This document shows positions 40,966-47,918 of a stretch of 64,000 nucleotides of DNA, one piece after another. Position 1 is the first letter of the stretch. Each line of letters begins with the position of its first letter. A program made the position numbers and the translations under genes. The notes under the pieces are model-generated. The model did no database searches. It saw only the letters and a program-made list of their open reading frames with translations, and had not been told where the DNA came from. The DNA is taken from assembly GCF_027000115.1 (NCBI RefSeq), contig NZ_JALTON010000002.1, forward strand, positions 1 through 64,000, in the 5' to 3' direction. The DNA comes from Thiohalobacter sp. (GTDB lineage: Bacteria > Pseudomonadota > Gammaproteobacteria > Thiohalobacterales > Thiohalobacteraceae).

Positions 40966-41643
40966 TCAGAGAATCTGCTTGACCTGGTTGAAGTCGATGG
41001 CGCCGACGCCCTTGAGATCCAGCACCAGTCCGGCGCTGCCCAGGGTCACGGCCTCGACATCGTTGGCAATCAGGGTTTCGAGTGCCTCGGTGCGGCCATC
41101 GATGGTCGCATCCGCGGTCACGAAGTAGGCGCCGGGCGCGGCGAAGCTGCCGTCGTCCCGAATGCCATCCCACTGGAAGGGCACATTGCCCGCGGCTTGC
41201 GCGCCCATCTCCAGGCTGCGCACCAGCTGGCCGCTGCTGTCGTAGATCTTGATGCCCACGTCCGGGCTGCCGTCGGGCAGCACCAGTTCACCCCTTATGA
41301 CCCCGCCCGGGCTCAGCGAGCCGACGCCCGTGGGCGCCAGTACCTGGCGCCCCACCAGTGCCGCGGCCTGCAGGGACTGGTTGGAGACCAGCGACTGGCT
41401 GAGTTCCTTGAAGGACTTCTGCAGGTCCTCGATGCCGGAGACGGTGCCGAATTGCGCCATCTGCGACAGGAACTCGCCGTTTTCCATGGGCTCGAAGGGA
41501 TCCTGGTTGCGCAACTGCGCGACCATCAGATCGAGGAAATCCTCCTGACCCAGCTTGTTGCGATCGGCCTCCTTTGCCTGGCTCTGGGCTATGGTGCGCA
41601 GGCCGACGTCGGCAAAGGCATCCAGTCCGTTGTTCTCGATCAT
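40966..41643 (-). CDS. flgD: Hook assembly scaffold FlgD
   Basis: FlgD caps the growing hook. The 225 residues have the N-terminal export/scaffold part (LGQEDFLDLMVAQLRNQDPFEPMEN), then an FlgD Ig-like domain with a FN3-type fold (QWDGIRDDGSFAAPGAYFV). Confidence 0.96.
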   Translation of the reverse strand: MIENNGLDAFADVGLRTIAQSQAKEADRNKLGQEDFLDLMVAQLRNQDPFEPMENGEFLSQMAQFGTVSGIEDLQKSFKELSQSLVSNQSLQAAALVGRQVLAPTGVGSLSPGGVIRGELVLPDGSPDVGIKIYDSSGQLVRSLEMGAQAAGNVPFQWDGIRDDGSFAAPGAYFVTADATIDGRTEALETLIANDVEAVTLGSAGLVLDLKGVGAIDFNQVKQIL

Positions 41644-41658
41644 CTCGCTTCATCTCCC

Positions 41659-42075
41659 TCACTGGCCCAGGCGCAGCGTGGCGAGCAGCATCTGCTTGGA
41701 GGTGTTGAGCACCTCGACGCTGTTCTGGTAGCTGCGGGACGCGGAAATCATGTTCACCATCTCATCCACCGGGTTGACGTTGGGCAGATAGATATAACCC
41801 TGCTCGTCGGCCAGCGGGTTGCCGGGATCGTACTTCTGCTGCGGTGGCGCGGTGGACTCCGTGATGCCCAGCACCCGCACGCCGACCGCCGGATCGGACT
41901 GCGGGTCCAGGCCCTTCAACACCGCCGCGAAGACCGGCTGGCGTGCCCTGTAGGCCGCTTCCGGCGAACCGGCGGCGGTTTCGGCATTGGCCAGATTGCT
42001 GGCGGTGGTGTTCAGGCGCACGCTCTGCGCGCTCATGGCGGAACCGGCGATGTCGAACACCTTGAACAGTGACAT
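41659..42075 (-). CDS. flgC: Proximal rod protein FlgC
   Basis: This is a 138-residue rod protein with the start FKVFDIAGSAMSAQSVRLNTTASNLANAET (split here by family domains) and the C-terminal VDEMVNMISASRSYQNSVEVL. It lies 3 nt after flgB. Confidence 0.96.
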   Translation of the reverse strand: MSLFKVFDIAGSAMSAQSVRLNTTASNLANAETAAGSPEAAYRARQPVFAAVLKGLDPQSDPAVGVRVLGITESTAPPQQKYDPGNPLADEQGYIYLPNVNPVDEMVNMISASRSYQNSVEVLNTSKQMLLATLRLGQ

Positions 42076-42078
42076 GGC

Positions 42079-42474
42079 TTATTCCCCCTTGATGGCAGCC
42101 TTCAGGCCCTTGATGCGGCCACTGAGAAAGGTCAGCGTCGCCTGATACCTGACGGCGTTTTCGGAAAAGGCGGCCTGCTCGACCTGACTGTCGACCGTGT
42201 TGCCGTCGAGCGAGGGCTGGCTGGGAACGCGGAACTTGAGCGGGGCGCCGCCGTAGGCAGGCTCGCCAAGGGGAATATGGCCGGGTTGAGTGACCCGCAT
42301 GGCCAGGCGACGACCCTGCGCCTGGTCGAAGGCAGCGCGAAAGTCGATGTCGCGGGCCTTGTAGTTGGGCGTGTCGGCATTGGCCAGATTCGAGGCCAGC
42401 ACCTCGGTGCGCCGGGCACGCAGCTTGAGTGCCTGCGGCAGCGGACCCAGAGCGGAATCGAAACTTATCGGCAT
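42079..42474 (-). CDS. flgB: Proximal rod protein FlgB
   Basis: FlgB is the rod protein nearest the MS ring/FliE. I chose the ATG at 42474 because the protein then begins MPISFDSALGPLPQALKL like the family, is 131 residues long and has a GAGGA ribosome site. The open frame runs 42 codons further upstream, through the promoter. It contains VLASNLANADTPNYKARDIDF. Confidence 0.96.
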   Translation of the reverse strand: MPISFDSALGPLPQALKLRARRTEVLASNLANADTPNYKARDIDFRAAFDQAQGRRLAMRVTQPGHIPLGEPAYGGAPLKFRVPSQPSLDGNTVDSQVEQAAFSENAVRYQATLTFLSGRIKGLKAAIKGE

Positions 42475-42806
42475 GGCGTCCTCGAACTTGAGCGTTTCCT
42501 GCCCAGTGCATAGCAACGCCCGTGCCATGCCGGCATTCCGTCGCCGTCCGACAGGCCCTCCGCCATGCGTGCCCGGCCACCGGGGAGGCCCGGAGCGCAA
42601 CCCCGGATTCAGATCGAATGGACTTTGAGATCAATCAATTGCAGAGGGAGAACCGCACACACCGGAGGCCATGGGCTGCCCCGTGACGGGCTAAAAGCGG
42701 GGGCAGACAAGGCCGGGGCAGCGCGTGGCCGCCAGTGGCACCGAGGGGACGGACGGGGCGGCAAGGCGGCAAGATCCCGCCGCCTGACGGCAAGGTGGCC
42801 GGCCGC
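42475..42806. other. Intergenic region between cheR and flgB
   Basis: These 332 bases hold the sigma-54 promoter of the flgB operon near the flgB end. I see no credible gene in the rest, and no clear intrinsic terminator after cheR. Confidence 0.6.
42512..42527 (-). promoter_or_regulatory. Sigma-54 promoter for flgBCDEFGHIJKL
   Basis: The minus strand reads TGGCAC - GGGCG - TTGCT, a full consensus match. The predicted start is about 26 nt before the flgB ATG. Confidence 0.85.
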
Positions 42807-43757
42807 TCAGGCCCGGCGGCTGTTCAGGGCCGGTCGCGGTGTGGCCCCGGCGAGCCGCGGCAGATCGTCCTTGACCCGGTACACCGAACCGCGGCGCGCC
42901 TTAACCATCTCGAACTCGTCCGAGTACTGGGTGATGGACTCGGACGAACCCAGGAACAGATAGCCGCCGGGATTCAGCGCCCGGGCCATGCGCGCCAGGA
43001 TGTCGCGCTTGGATTCCGTGGAGAAGTAGATCAGCACATTGCGACAGAAGATGACGTCGAACTTGCCCAGCAGGGTATAGCTCTGCATCAGGTTGAGCTG
43101 GCTGAATCTCACCCGCCCTGTGATCTCCGGCTTGACCTTCCAGTCACGGCCGAAGGGCATGAAGAAGCGCTCCCGGCGTTCCTCGGACAGGCCGCGCGCC
43201 ACCGCCAGCGCATCGTAGCGCGCGGCCCTGGCCTCCTCGAGAATGGCCGGCGAGATGTCGGTGGCCAGGATCTCGACCTCGCCCAGTCGGCCCGGATGGG
43301 CGCTCAGGTATTCCTGCGCCGTCATGCTGATGGAATAGGGCTCCTGGCCCGACGAACAGGCGGCCGACCAGATGCGGACCTTGCGTACCCGGCGCTCGGC
43401 CAGGTCGGGAAATATGATCTCTTTCAGGATGTCGAACGGAAAGGCATCGCGAAACCAGAAGGTCTCGTTGGTGGTCATGGCCTCGACCACCTGCTCGCGC
43501 AGGCGCCGCCCCGAGGCCGCCTTCAGGCGCTTCACCAGTTCACCCAGGTCCGGAATATCTTCCTCGATCAGCAGGCGACCCAGCCGGCTCATGACCAGGT
43601 AGTGCTTGTTGTCGCCCAGCAGGATGCCGCAGGCCTCTTCCAGGTAGTCCCGGAAGGCATCATAGTGGTCGTCGTTGATTGCGCTGCGTGTCAAACCGGG
43701 ATCCCTGCTTGTTCCCTTGCTGCTTCCGTACCGGCGGGTGCCGTCACGCTTCCGCAA
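42807..43757 (-). CDS. cheR: Chemoreceptor methyltransferase CheR
   Basis: CheR methylates glutamates of chemoreceptors using S-adenosylmethionine. It has the CheR N-terminal helical domain (about 28-95) and the SAM-binding domain with IWSAACSSGQEPYSISM, followed by FDVIFCRNVLIYF. The first ATG gives 316 residues. A TTG near codon 22 (before TRSAINDDHYDAF) is a plausible later start, since the first 20 residues are basic and unlike the family. It lies 41 nt after cheV. Confidence 0.94.
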   Translation of the reverse strand: MRKRDGTRRYGSSKGTSRDPGLTRSAINDDHYDAFRDYLEEACGILLGDNKHYLVMSRLGRLLIEEDIPDLGELVKRLKAASGRRLREQVVEAMTTNETFWFRDAFPFDILKEIIFPDLAERRVRKVRIWSAACSSGQEPYSISMTAQEYLSAHPGRLGEVEILATDISPAILEEARAARYDALAVARGLSEERRERFFMPFGRDWKVKPEITGRVRFSQLNLMQSYTLLGKFDVIFCRNVLIYFSTESKRDILARMARALNPGGYLFLGSSESITQYSDEFEMVKARRGSVYRVKDDLPRLAGATPRPALNSRRA

Positions 43758-43798
43758 GCGCCCGGCGGGCGCCCACGGGACAGGCGTCCGGTGACCGG

Positions 43799-44749
43799 TC
43801 AGTCACCTCGGAGCTGCGCGCGCTTGCGATCCACCTGCTTGAGCACGGACTTGGCCAGCAGGTCCGGCTTGAACTTGGCGATGAACTCGTTGGCGCCGAC
43901 CTTCTCCACCATCGCGTTGTTGAACACGCCGGACAGCGAGGTGTGCAGCAGGATATACAGATGCTGAAGCTGCGGGTGCTCGCGTACCTTGGTGGTAAAG
44001 GTATAGCCGTCCATTTCCGGCATCTCCACGTCGGAGATCACCATGGACAGGCGCTCGACCCGCTGCGGATCTTCCTCCAGCCAGGTGAGCAACTGGTTGA
44101 GCGCCTTCTTGCCGTCGGTGGCCAGGGTGCACTCGATGCCGAGCTGGTCGAGCGTGCGCTTGATCTGGTTGCGTGCCACCATCGAGTCGTCCGCCACCAG
44201 GACATGAGGGCGCTCCAGGATATCGTCATCATCGGCCCGGGCCTCTTCCAGCACCTCGGCGGAAACCGTCTCCTCCATCCGGATGACCTCGGACAACACC
44301 TGTTCGACATCGATGATCTCGACCAGATCGCCATCGATCTCGGTGACCGCGGTGAGATAGTTGTCCTTTCCGGCTCCCTGTGGCGGCGGCATGATCTGTT
44401 CCCAGTTCATGTTGACGATCCGGTCCACCATACGCACCAGGAAGCCCTGCACGCTGCGGTTGAACTCGGTAACGATGACGAAGGCATCCTTGGGATCGGC
44501 GGACCCGGCACCAATGGCCATGCCCAGATCCAGCACCGGAATGGTCTTGCCACGCATGTTGGCAATGCCCCGCACGACCGGATGGGCATGCGGCACGTCG
44601 GTCAACGGCGGACACTGGATCACTTCCTGGATCTTGAACACGTTGATCCCGAAACGCTGCGGGGTTCCGAGCTGGAACATGAGGATTTCCAGGCGGTTGT
44701 GGCCGGCGAGTTGGGTGCGCTGGTCGACGCTGGCGAGTACGCTGCTCAT
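43799..44749 (-). CDS. cheV: Chemotaxis coupling protein CheV
   Basis: CheV joins a CheW-like coupling domain (about 20-160; IPVLDLGMAIG) to a receiver (about 185-310; phospho-Asp in VISDVEMPEMDG). It couples receptors to CheA and may be tuned by phosphorylation. The 316 residues are normal. Its promoter lies back to back with that of flgA. Confidence 0.95.
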   Translation of the reverse strand: MSSVLASVDQRTQLAGHNRLEILMFQLGTPQRFGINVFKIQEVIQCPPLTDVPHAHPVVRGIANMRGKTIPVLDLGMAIGAGSADPKDAFVIVTEFNRSVQGFLVRMVDRIVNMNWEQIMPPPQGAGKDNYLTAVTEIDGDLVEIIDVEQVLSEVIRMEETVSAEVLEEARADDDDILERPHVLVADDSMVARNQIKRTLDQLGIECTLATDGKKALNQLLTWLEEDPQRVERLSMVISDVEMPEMDGYTFTTKVREHPQLQHLYILLHTSLSGVFNNAMVEKVGANEFIAKFKPDLLAKSVLKQVDRKRAQLRGD

Positions 44750-44795
44750 TCCCGTTCTCCTGTGCTCAGGGCTGAATGCGAGGGGTCATGCCCGA

Positions 44796-44822
44796 TTATC
44801 GGCGCGTGGCCACCTTCCTTTA
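44796..44822 (-). promoter_or_regulatory. Sigma-28 promoter for cheV-cheR
   Basis: The minus strand has TAAAGGAA - 11 nt - GCCGATAA. The -10 is a perfect FliA consensus and the -35 starts TAAAG. It ends 2 bp from the flgA sigma-54 promoter on the other strand. Confidence 0.87.
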
Positions 44823-44824
44823 CC

Positions 44825-44840
44825 CGGCACGGCACTTGCA
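44825..44840 (+). promoter_or_regulatory. Sigma-54 promoter for flgA
   Basis: CGGCAC - GGCAC - TTGCA on the plus strand has exact GG-N10-GC spacing. The predicted start is about 23 nt before the flgA ATG at 44875. Confidence 0.82.
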
Positions 44841-44874
44841 TCGCTCCTGCGCAGAGGACATCGCGAGGAAACCC

Positions 44875-45588
44875 ATGCTCAACGGAATCCGACTTATCCG
44901 TATGCTCGCCGCGCTGCCGCTGGCCCTGGCCGGATGGACCGTTGCCGCACCCGCGGCGCAGGACCTGGCAGCCATCCGCGCCAGCGCCGAGGCCCTGCTG
45001 CTGGAACAGGCCTCCGCCCACCACAGTGGGCGGGTCGAGGTCCGTATCGGCCGCCTGGACCCCCGGCTCAAGCTGGCACCCTGCCGGCAGCCGCTGGAAG
45101 CCCGGTTGCCGGATGGCGCCCGCCTGATCGGCCGCAGCAGCGTCCAGGTCAGCTGCCCCGACCTGCCCGGCTGGAGCCTGTATGTCACTGGACAGATTGA
45201 TGTTTTCCAGAAGATGCTGGTCACGCGCCGGGCCATTGCGCGAGGCGAGACGCTCAGCCGCGACGACCTGGTGCTGGCCGAACGCAACCTCGCCCGTCTG
45301 CAGGGCGGCGGTTTCGACGACCCCGCCGAGATCCTGGGCAAGGTCGCCGTGCGCGCCCTGCCCGCCGGCACCCCGCTGCGGCCGGCACTGGTGCGCGGAC
45401 GCAAGCTGATCAGCCGCGGCGACCGGGTCACGCTGGTCGCCGATCAGGGGGGTATCCAGGTCCGCATGCAGGGCGAGGCGGTCAGCGACGGCCGCGCCGG
45501 CGAGCGGGTCCGGGTCCGCGCCCTCAGCTCCCGGCGCATTGTCGAGGGACGGGTTGCCGGCGCAGGTGTCGTAAAAGTGACGCTTTAG
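44875..45588 (+). CDS. flgA: P-ring assembly chaperone FlgA
   Basis: FlgA is a periplasmic chaperone for FlgI. The ATG at 44875 gives 237 residues starting with a signal peptide (MLNGIRLIRMLAALPLALAG...VAAPAA) and has a GAGGA site. The frame is open 33 codons upstream, but that would include the promoter. A SAF domain is visible (VTRRAIARGETLSRDDLVL), followed by the C-terminal FlgA domain. It diverges from cheV. Confidence 0.94.
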   Translation: MLNGIRLIRMLAALPLALAGWTVAAPAAQDLAAIRASAEALLLEQASAHHSGRVEVRIGRLDPRLKLAPCRQPLEARLPDGARLIGRSSVQVSCPDLPGWSLYVTGQIDVFQKMLVTRRAIARGETLSRDDLVLAERNLARLQGGGFDDPAEILGKVAVRALPAGTPLRPALVRGRKLISRGDRVTLVADQGGIQVRMQGEAVSDGRAGERVRVRALSSRRIVEGRVAGAGVVKVTL

Positions 45589-45610
45589 TGGCGCCCCGAC
45601 AAAATGGCGC

Positions 45611-45637
45611 TAAAGTTATTGAAACAGCAACCGATAC
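45611..45637 (+). promoter_or_regulatory. Sigma-28 promoter for flgM-flgN
   Basis: TAAAGTTA - 11 nt - ACCGATAC, close to the FliA consensus in both boxes. It lies 67 nt before flgM and would give FliA control of its own inhibitor. Confidence 0.82.
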
Positions 45638-45703
45638 CCTGATCGAGCCGGACGGAAAAACCGGCATCGAAATTACCGGAACAGCAGTCAGGAGACGACC
45701 GAG

Positions 45704-46030
45704 ATGGCAATTGAAATCAACAACCTTCCTCCCTCGCACGTGGGACTGGACGGCCAGGCCGGCAGCCAGGGCGTGGGCAATGCCAACCCGCAGCAGGCCG
45801 AGGACGGCAAGACCGGCGCCCCGGCACCGGGCAGCGATCAGGTCACCCTGACGCCGCAGGCCCGGCAGCTGCGCGCCCTGGAGGCCCGCATCGCCGAACA
45901 GCCCGAGGTGGACGGCAACCGGGTGGCGCAGATCCGCGAGGCGCTGGCCAACGGCACCTTTGAGGTAAACGCCGAGCGCATCGCCGCGAAAATGAGCAGC
46001 CTGGAACGCGCGCTCGGCGACGCAAGCTGA
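45704..46030 (+). CDS. flgM: Anti-sigma-28 factor FlgM
   Basis: FlgM binds FliA until it is exported through the finished hook. The 108 residues have the disordered Gly/Gln-rich first half and the conserved C-terminal half (VTLTPQARQLRALEARIA, DGNRVAQIREALANGTFEVNAERIAAKM in parts). It lies after flgA and just upstream of flgN. Confidence 0.94.
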   Translation: MAIEINNLPPSHVGLDGQAGSQGVGNANPQQAEDGKTGAPAPGSDQVTLTPQARQLRALEARIAEQPEVDGNRVAQIREALANGTFEVNAERIAAKMSSLERALGDAS

Positions 46031-46031
46031 G

Positions 46032-46517
46032 ATGGGCCGCACACCCTACCAACAGACCGAGGCACTCCTCGACGCCCATGAGGCCGCCGTCGACCGGCTG
46101 GCCGAGGCGCTGGAGCAGGAAATCGAGGTGCTCGCCGAGCGCGACCTGGCCCGCATGGCCGACGTCGCCCAGCGCAAGCTGGCCTGCTTCGCCGAACTCG
46201 AGCAGCTCGACGGCACGCGGCGCGCCCTGCTCGACCGGGCACGCCAGCCCGACACCGCCGCGGGCATGCAGGCCCTGCTCGCCGCAGTCGACCGCAGCGG
46301 CCGACTGCGCGAACGCTGGCGCGCCCTGCTGCTGCGACTGGAAGACTGCCAGCGACTCAATCGTGCCAACGGCGCCCACGTGGAACTCAGCCGCCGCCAT
46401 GTCGAGGACGCCCTGGCGATTCTGCGCGGCCGCCAGCCCGGCACCCTCACCTATGGCGAACGCGGCGAACGTACCCCGGCCCCCGGCACTGTCGGGCGCA
46501 ATCTCGGATCCGCCTGA
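46032..46517 (+). CDS. flgN: Export chaperone FlgN
   Basis: FlgN is the chaperone for FlgK and FlgL. The 161-residue helical protein ends with the hallmark LTYGERGER-x(8)-RNLGSA. It starts 1 nt after the flgM stop. Confidence 0.92.
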   Translation: MGRTPYQQTEALLDAHEAAVDRLAEALEQEIEVLAERDLARMADVAQRKLACFAELEQLDGTRRALLDRARQPDTAAGMQALLAAVDRSGRLRERWRALLLRLEDCQRLNRANGAHVELSRRHVEDALAILRGRQPGTLTYGERGERTPAPGTVGRNLGSA

Positions 46518-46532
46518 CATTACCGGACATTA

Positions 46533-46813
46533 TTAACCCGGCAACCCAATATATCGTATTCAGGATGCAGAGAAAGGCGGTGAACAAGGCGTGGCTCACA
46601 GGCAATGGCCCTGCCCTTGGCAAGCGCCACAACGCAGTGCAGGGGCTTTCTCTGCATCCCTGACAGGTTCAAGATCAAGGGAAAGGCCGGGCTGTACCGG
46701 CCCACAGTCTGCGTTGTCGTCGCTTGCTGTAGGGGTGCTACAGCGGCGCGCCGACGCCTTGCTGTGGGCCGGCACAGCCTGGCTGAACACGATATATTGG
46801 GTTGCCGGGTTAA
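46533..46813. mobile_element. MITE-like element with 31-bp terminal inverted repeats
   Basis: The ends 46533-46563 and 46783-46813 are inverted repeats of 31 bp with one mismatch (beginning TTAACCCGGCAACCCAATAT), each flanked by TA as in Tc1/mariner-IS630 target duplications. The interior has two hairpin lobes: 46561-46577 with 46646-46662 (CAGGATGCAGAGAAAG type), and 46691-46707 with 46762-46778 enclosing a perfect GCTGTAG-GGGTG-CTACAGC hairpin (46726-46744). No transposase is encoded. It separates flgN from the PilZ gene. Confidence 0.82.
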
Positions 46814-46895
46814 TACTCTGCAAGCGTTTGGAATTCCGTGACTTGCTGCGTATCATGGAGGTCCTTCGGGGACGGATACAGACAAGGCTCTGCAG

Positions 46896-47639
46896 ATGGC
46901 CGAGGCACCACCCAGGGGGCAGGCTTCACGGTATGAAAGCAAGGCCGAGAAGGTCACCCACTTTCCACAGATCGTCGGCCTGCTGAGACGCATCCGCGAC
47001 AGCCGCAATCTGCTCACCATCCGCATCCCCGGCAGCGAACTGACCTTCAACAGCATGCTGCTGGAGGTCGACGCCGACGAGGGCTACATCCTCCTCGACG
47101 AACTCAACCAACCCCGCGGTCACGAACTGGTGCAGGAAAAGGGTGTGCTGCGCGCCTTCTGCCGCTGCCAGGGAGTGGAGATCAATTTCGTCTGCAGGGT
47201 GCAGGTGGAACAGAGCCGCGACGGCGTCGCCTTCTACCGCGGCGGGATCCCCGATTCCCTCAGCTACTATCAGCGCCGCTCGGCCTACCGGGTGCATGTC
47301 ACCCTGGACACCGACATCCCGGTCCTGCTGACCCTCGATGAAGGGGAGCGCCTGCAGGGCCATCTGCACGACCTGTCGGTTGGCGGCATCGGGCTGACCC
47401 TGGACACCGAAAAGGAGTTGCGCCAGGGCCTGGTGATCCCCGACTGCACCCTCAAGCTGCCCAAGGGCGATCCCGTCCGGACCGATGTCGAGGTGCGTTT
47501 CGCCCGCACAGACACCGAAAAGCACGTCACCCGCATAGGCGGCCGCTTCCTGCACCTGCCCCCGAAGATCGAGACCCGCCTCAGCCGCTTCGTCGCGCAG
47601 CTCGAGCGCGACCTGCTGCGCCGCAAGACCCGCCGCTGA
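46896..47639 (+). CDS. YcgR-like flagellar brake, PilZ domain protein
   Basis: The 247 residues have an N-terminal YcgR domain (about 20-115) and a C-terminal PilZ domain whose c-di-GMP binding motifs are intact: RRSAYR (about 127-132) and DLSVGGIGL (about 160-168). Such proteins bind c-di-GMP and slow the motor. The position after flgM-flgN matches Pseudomonas. The MITE-like element now lies between flgN and this gene, and I see no clear flagellar promoter after it. Confidence 0.9.
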   Translation: MAEAPPRGQASRYESKAEKVTHFPQIVGLLRRIRDSRNLLTIRIPGSELTFNSMLLEVDADEGYILLDELNQPRGHELVQEKGVLRAFCRCQGVEINFVCRVQVEQSRDGVAFYRGGIPDSLSYYQRRSAYRVHVTLDTDIPVLLTLDEGERLQGHLHDLSVGGIGLTLDTEKELRQGLVIPDCTLKLPKGDPVRTDVEVRFARTDTEKHVTRIGGRFLHLPPKIETRLSRFVAQLERDLLRRKTRR

Positions 47640-47657
47640 GGTACAATGCCCTTTCCC

Positions 47658-47734
47658 GCCCCGGTAGCTCAGTTGGATAGAGCGAGCGCCTCCTAAGCGC
47701 TAGGTCGGACGTTCGAGTCGTCTCCGGGGCGCCA
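47658..47734 (+). tRNA. tRNA-Arg(CCT)
   Basis: The 77 nt fold as a cloverleaf. The acceptor GCCCCGG pairs with CCGGGGC, the D arm is GCTC...GAGC, and the anticodon stem AGCGC/GCGCT encloses loop CTCCTAA (anticodon CCT, reading AGG). The T arm is GGACG-TTCGAGT-CGTCT with one G-U pair. CCA is encoded. Confidence 0.93.
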
Positions 47735-47918
47735 TTCATTTCCTTCGGTACCGGACAGCCTGGGTGATCCGCAGCGCCGCAGCTGACCACCCGACTCGAA
47801 CGGCCGACCTGTCGGCATCGGCGGAACAAATGCCGAGAACGCAGAGACGCCGAGTTCACCGAGGCAGGGCGCACAGGGGAAGGACATTGCCGCCCCTTGC
47901 ATCTCCGGCCCACCGCAA
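47735..47918. other. Intergenic region between tRNA-Arg and relA
   Basis: The two genes converge here. A short perfect hairpin GCCGAC-CT-GTCGGC lies near 47803-47816, with no T-run on either strand. Nothing else is recognisable. Confidence 0.4.

Noticed and set aside
44776-44874. Upstream start for FlgA
   Set aside because: It would place the cheV and flgA promoters inside the coding sequence and precede the signal peptide.
47658-47902. Peptide-like open frame across the tRNA-Arg on the minus strand
   Set aside because: It is the well-known spurious reading of a tRNA antisense (contains TRTSDLALRRRSLYPTELPG).
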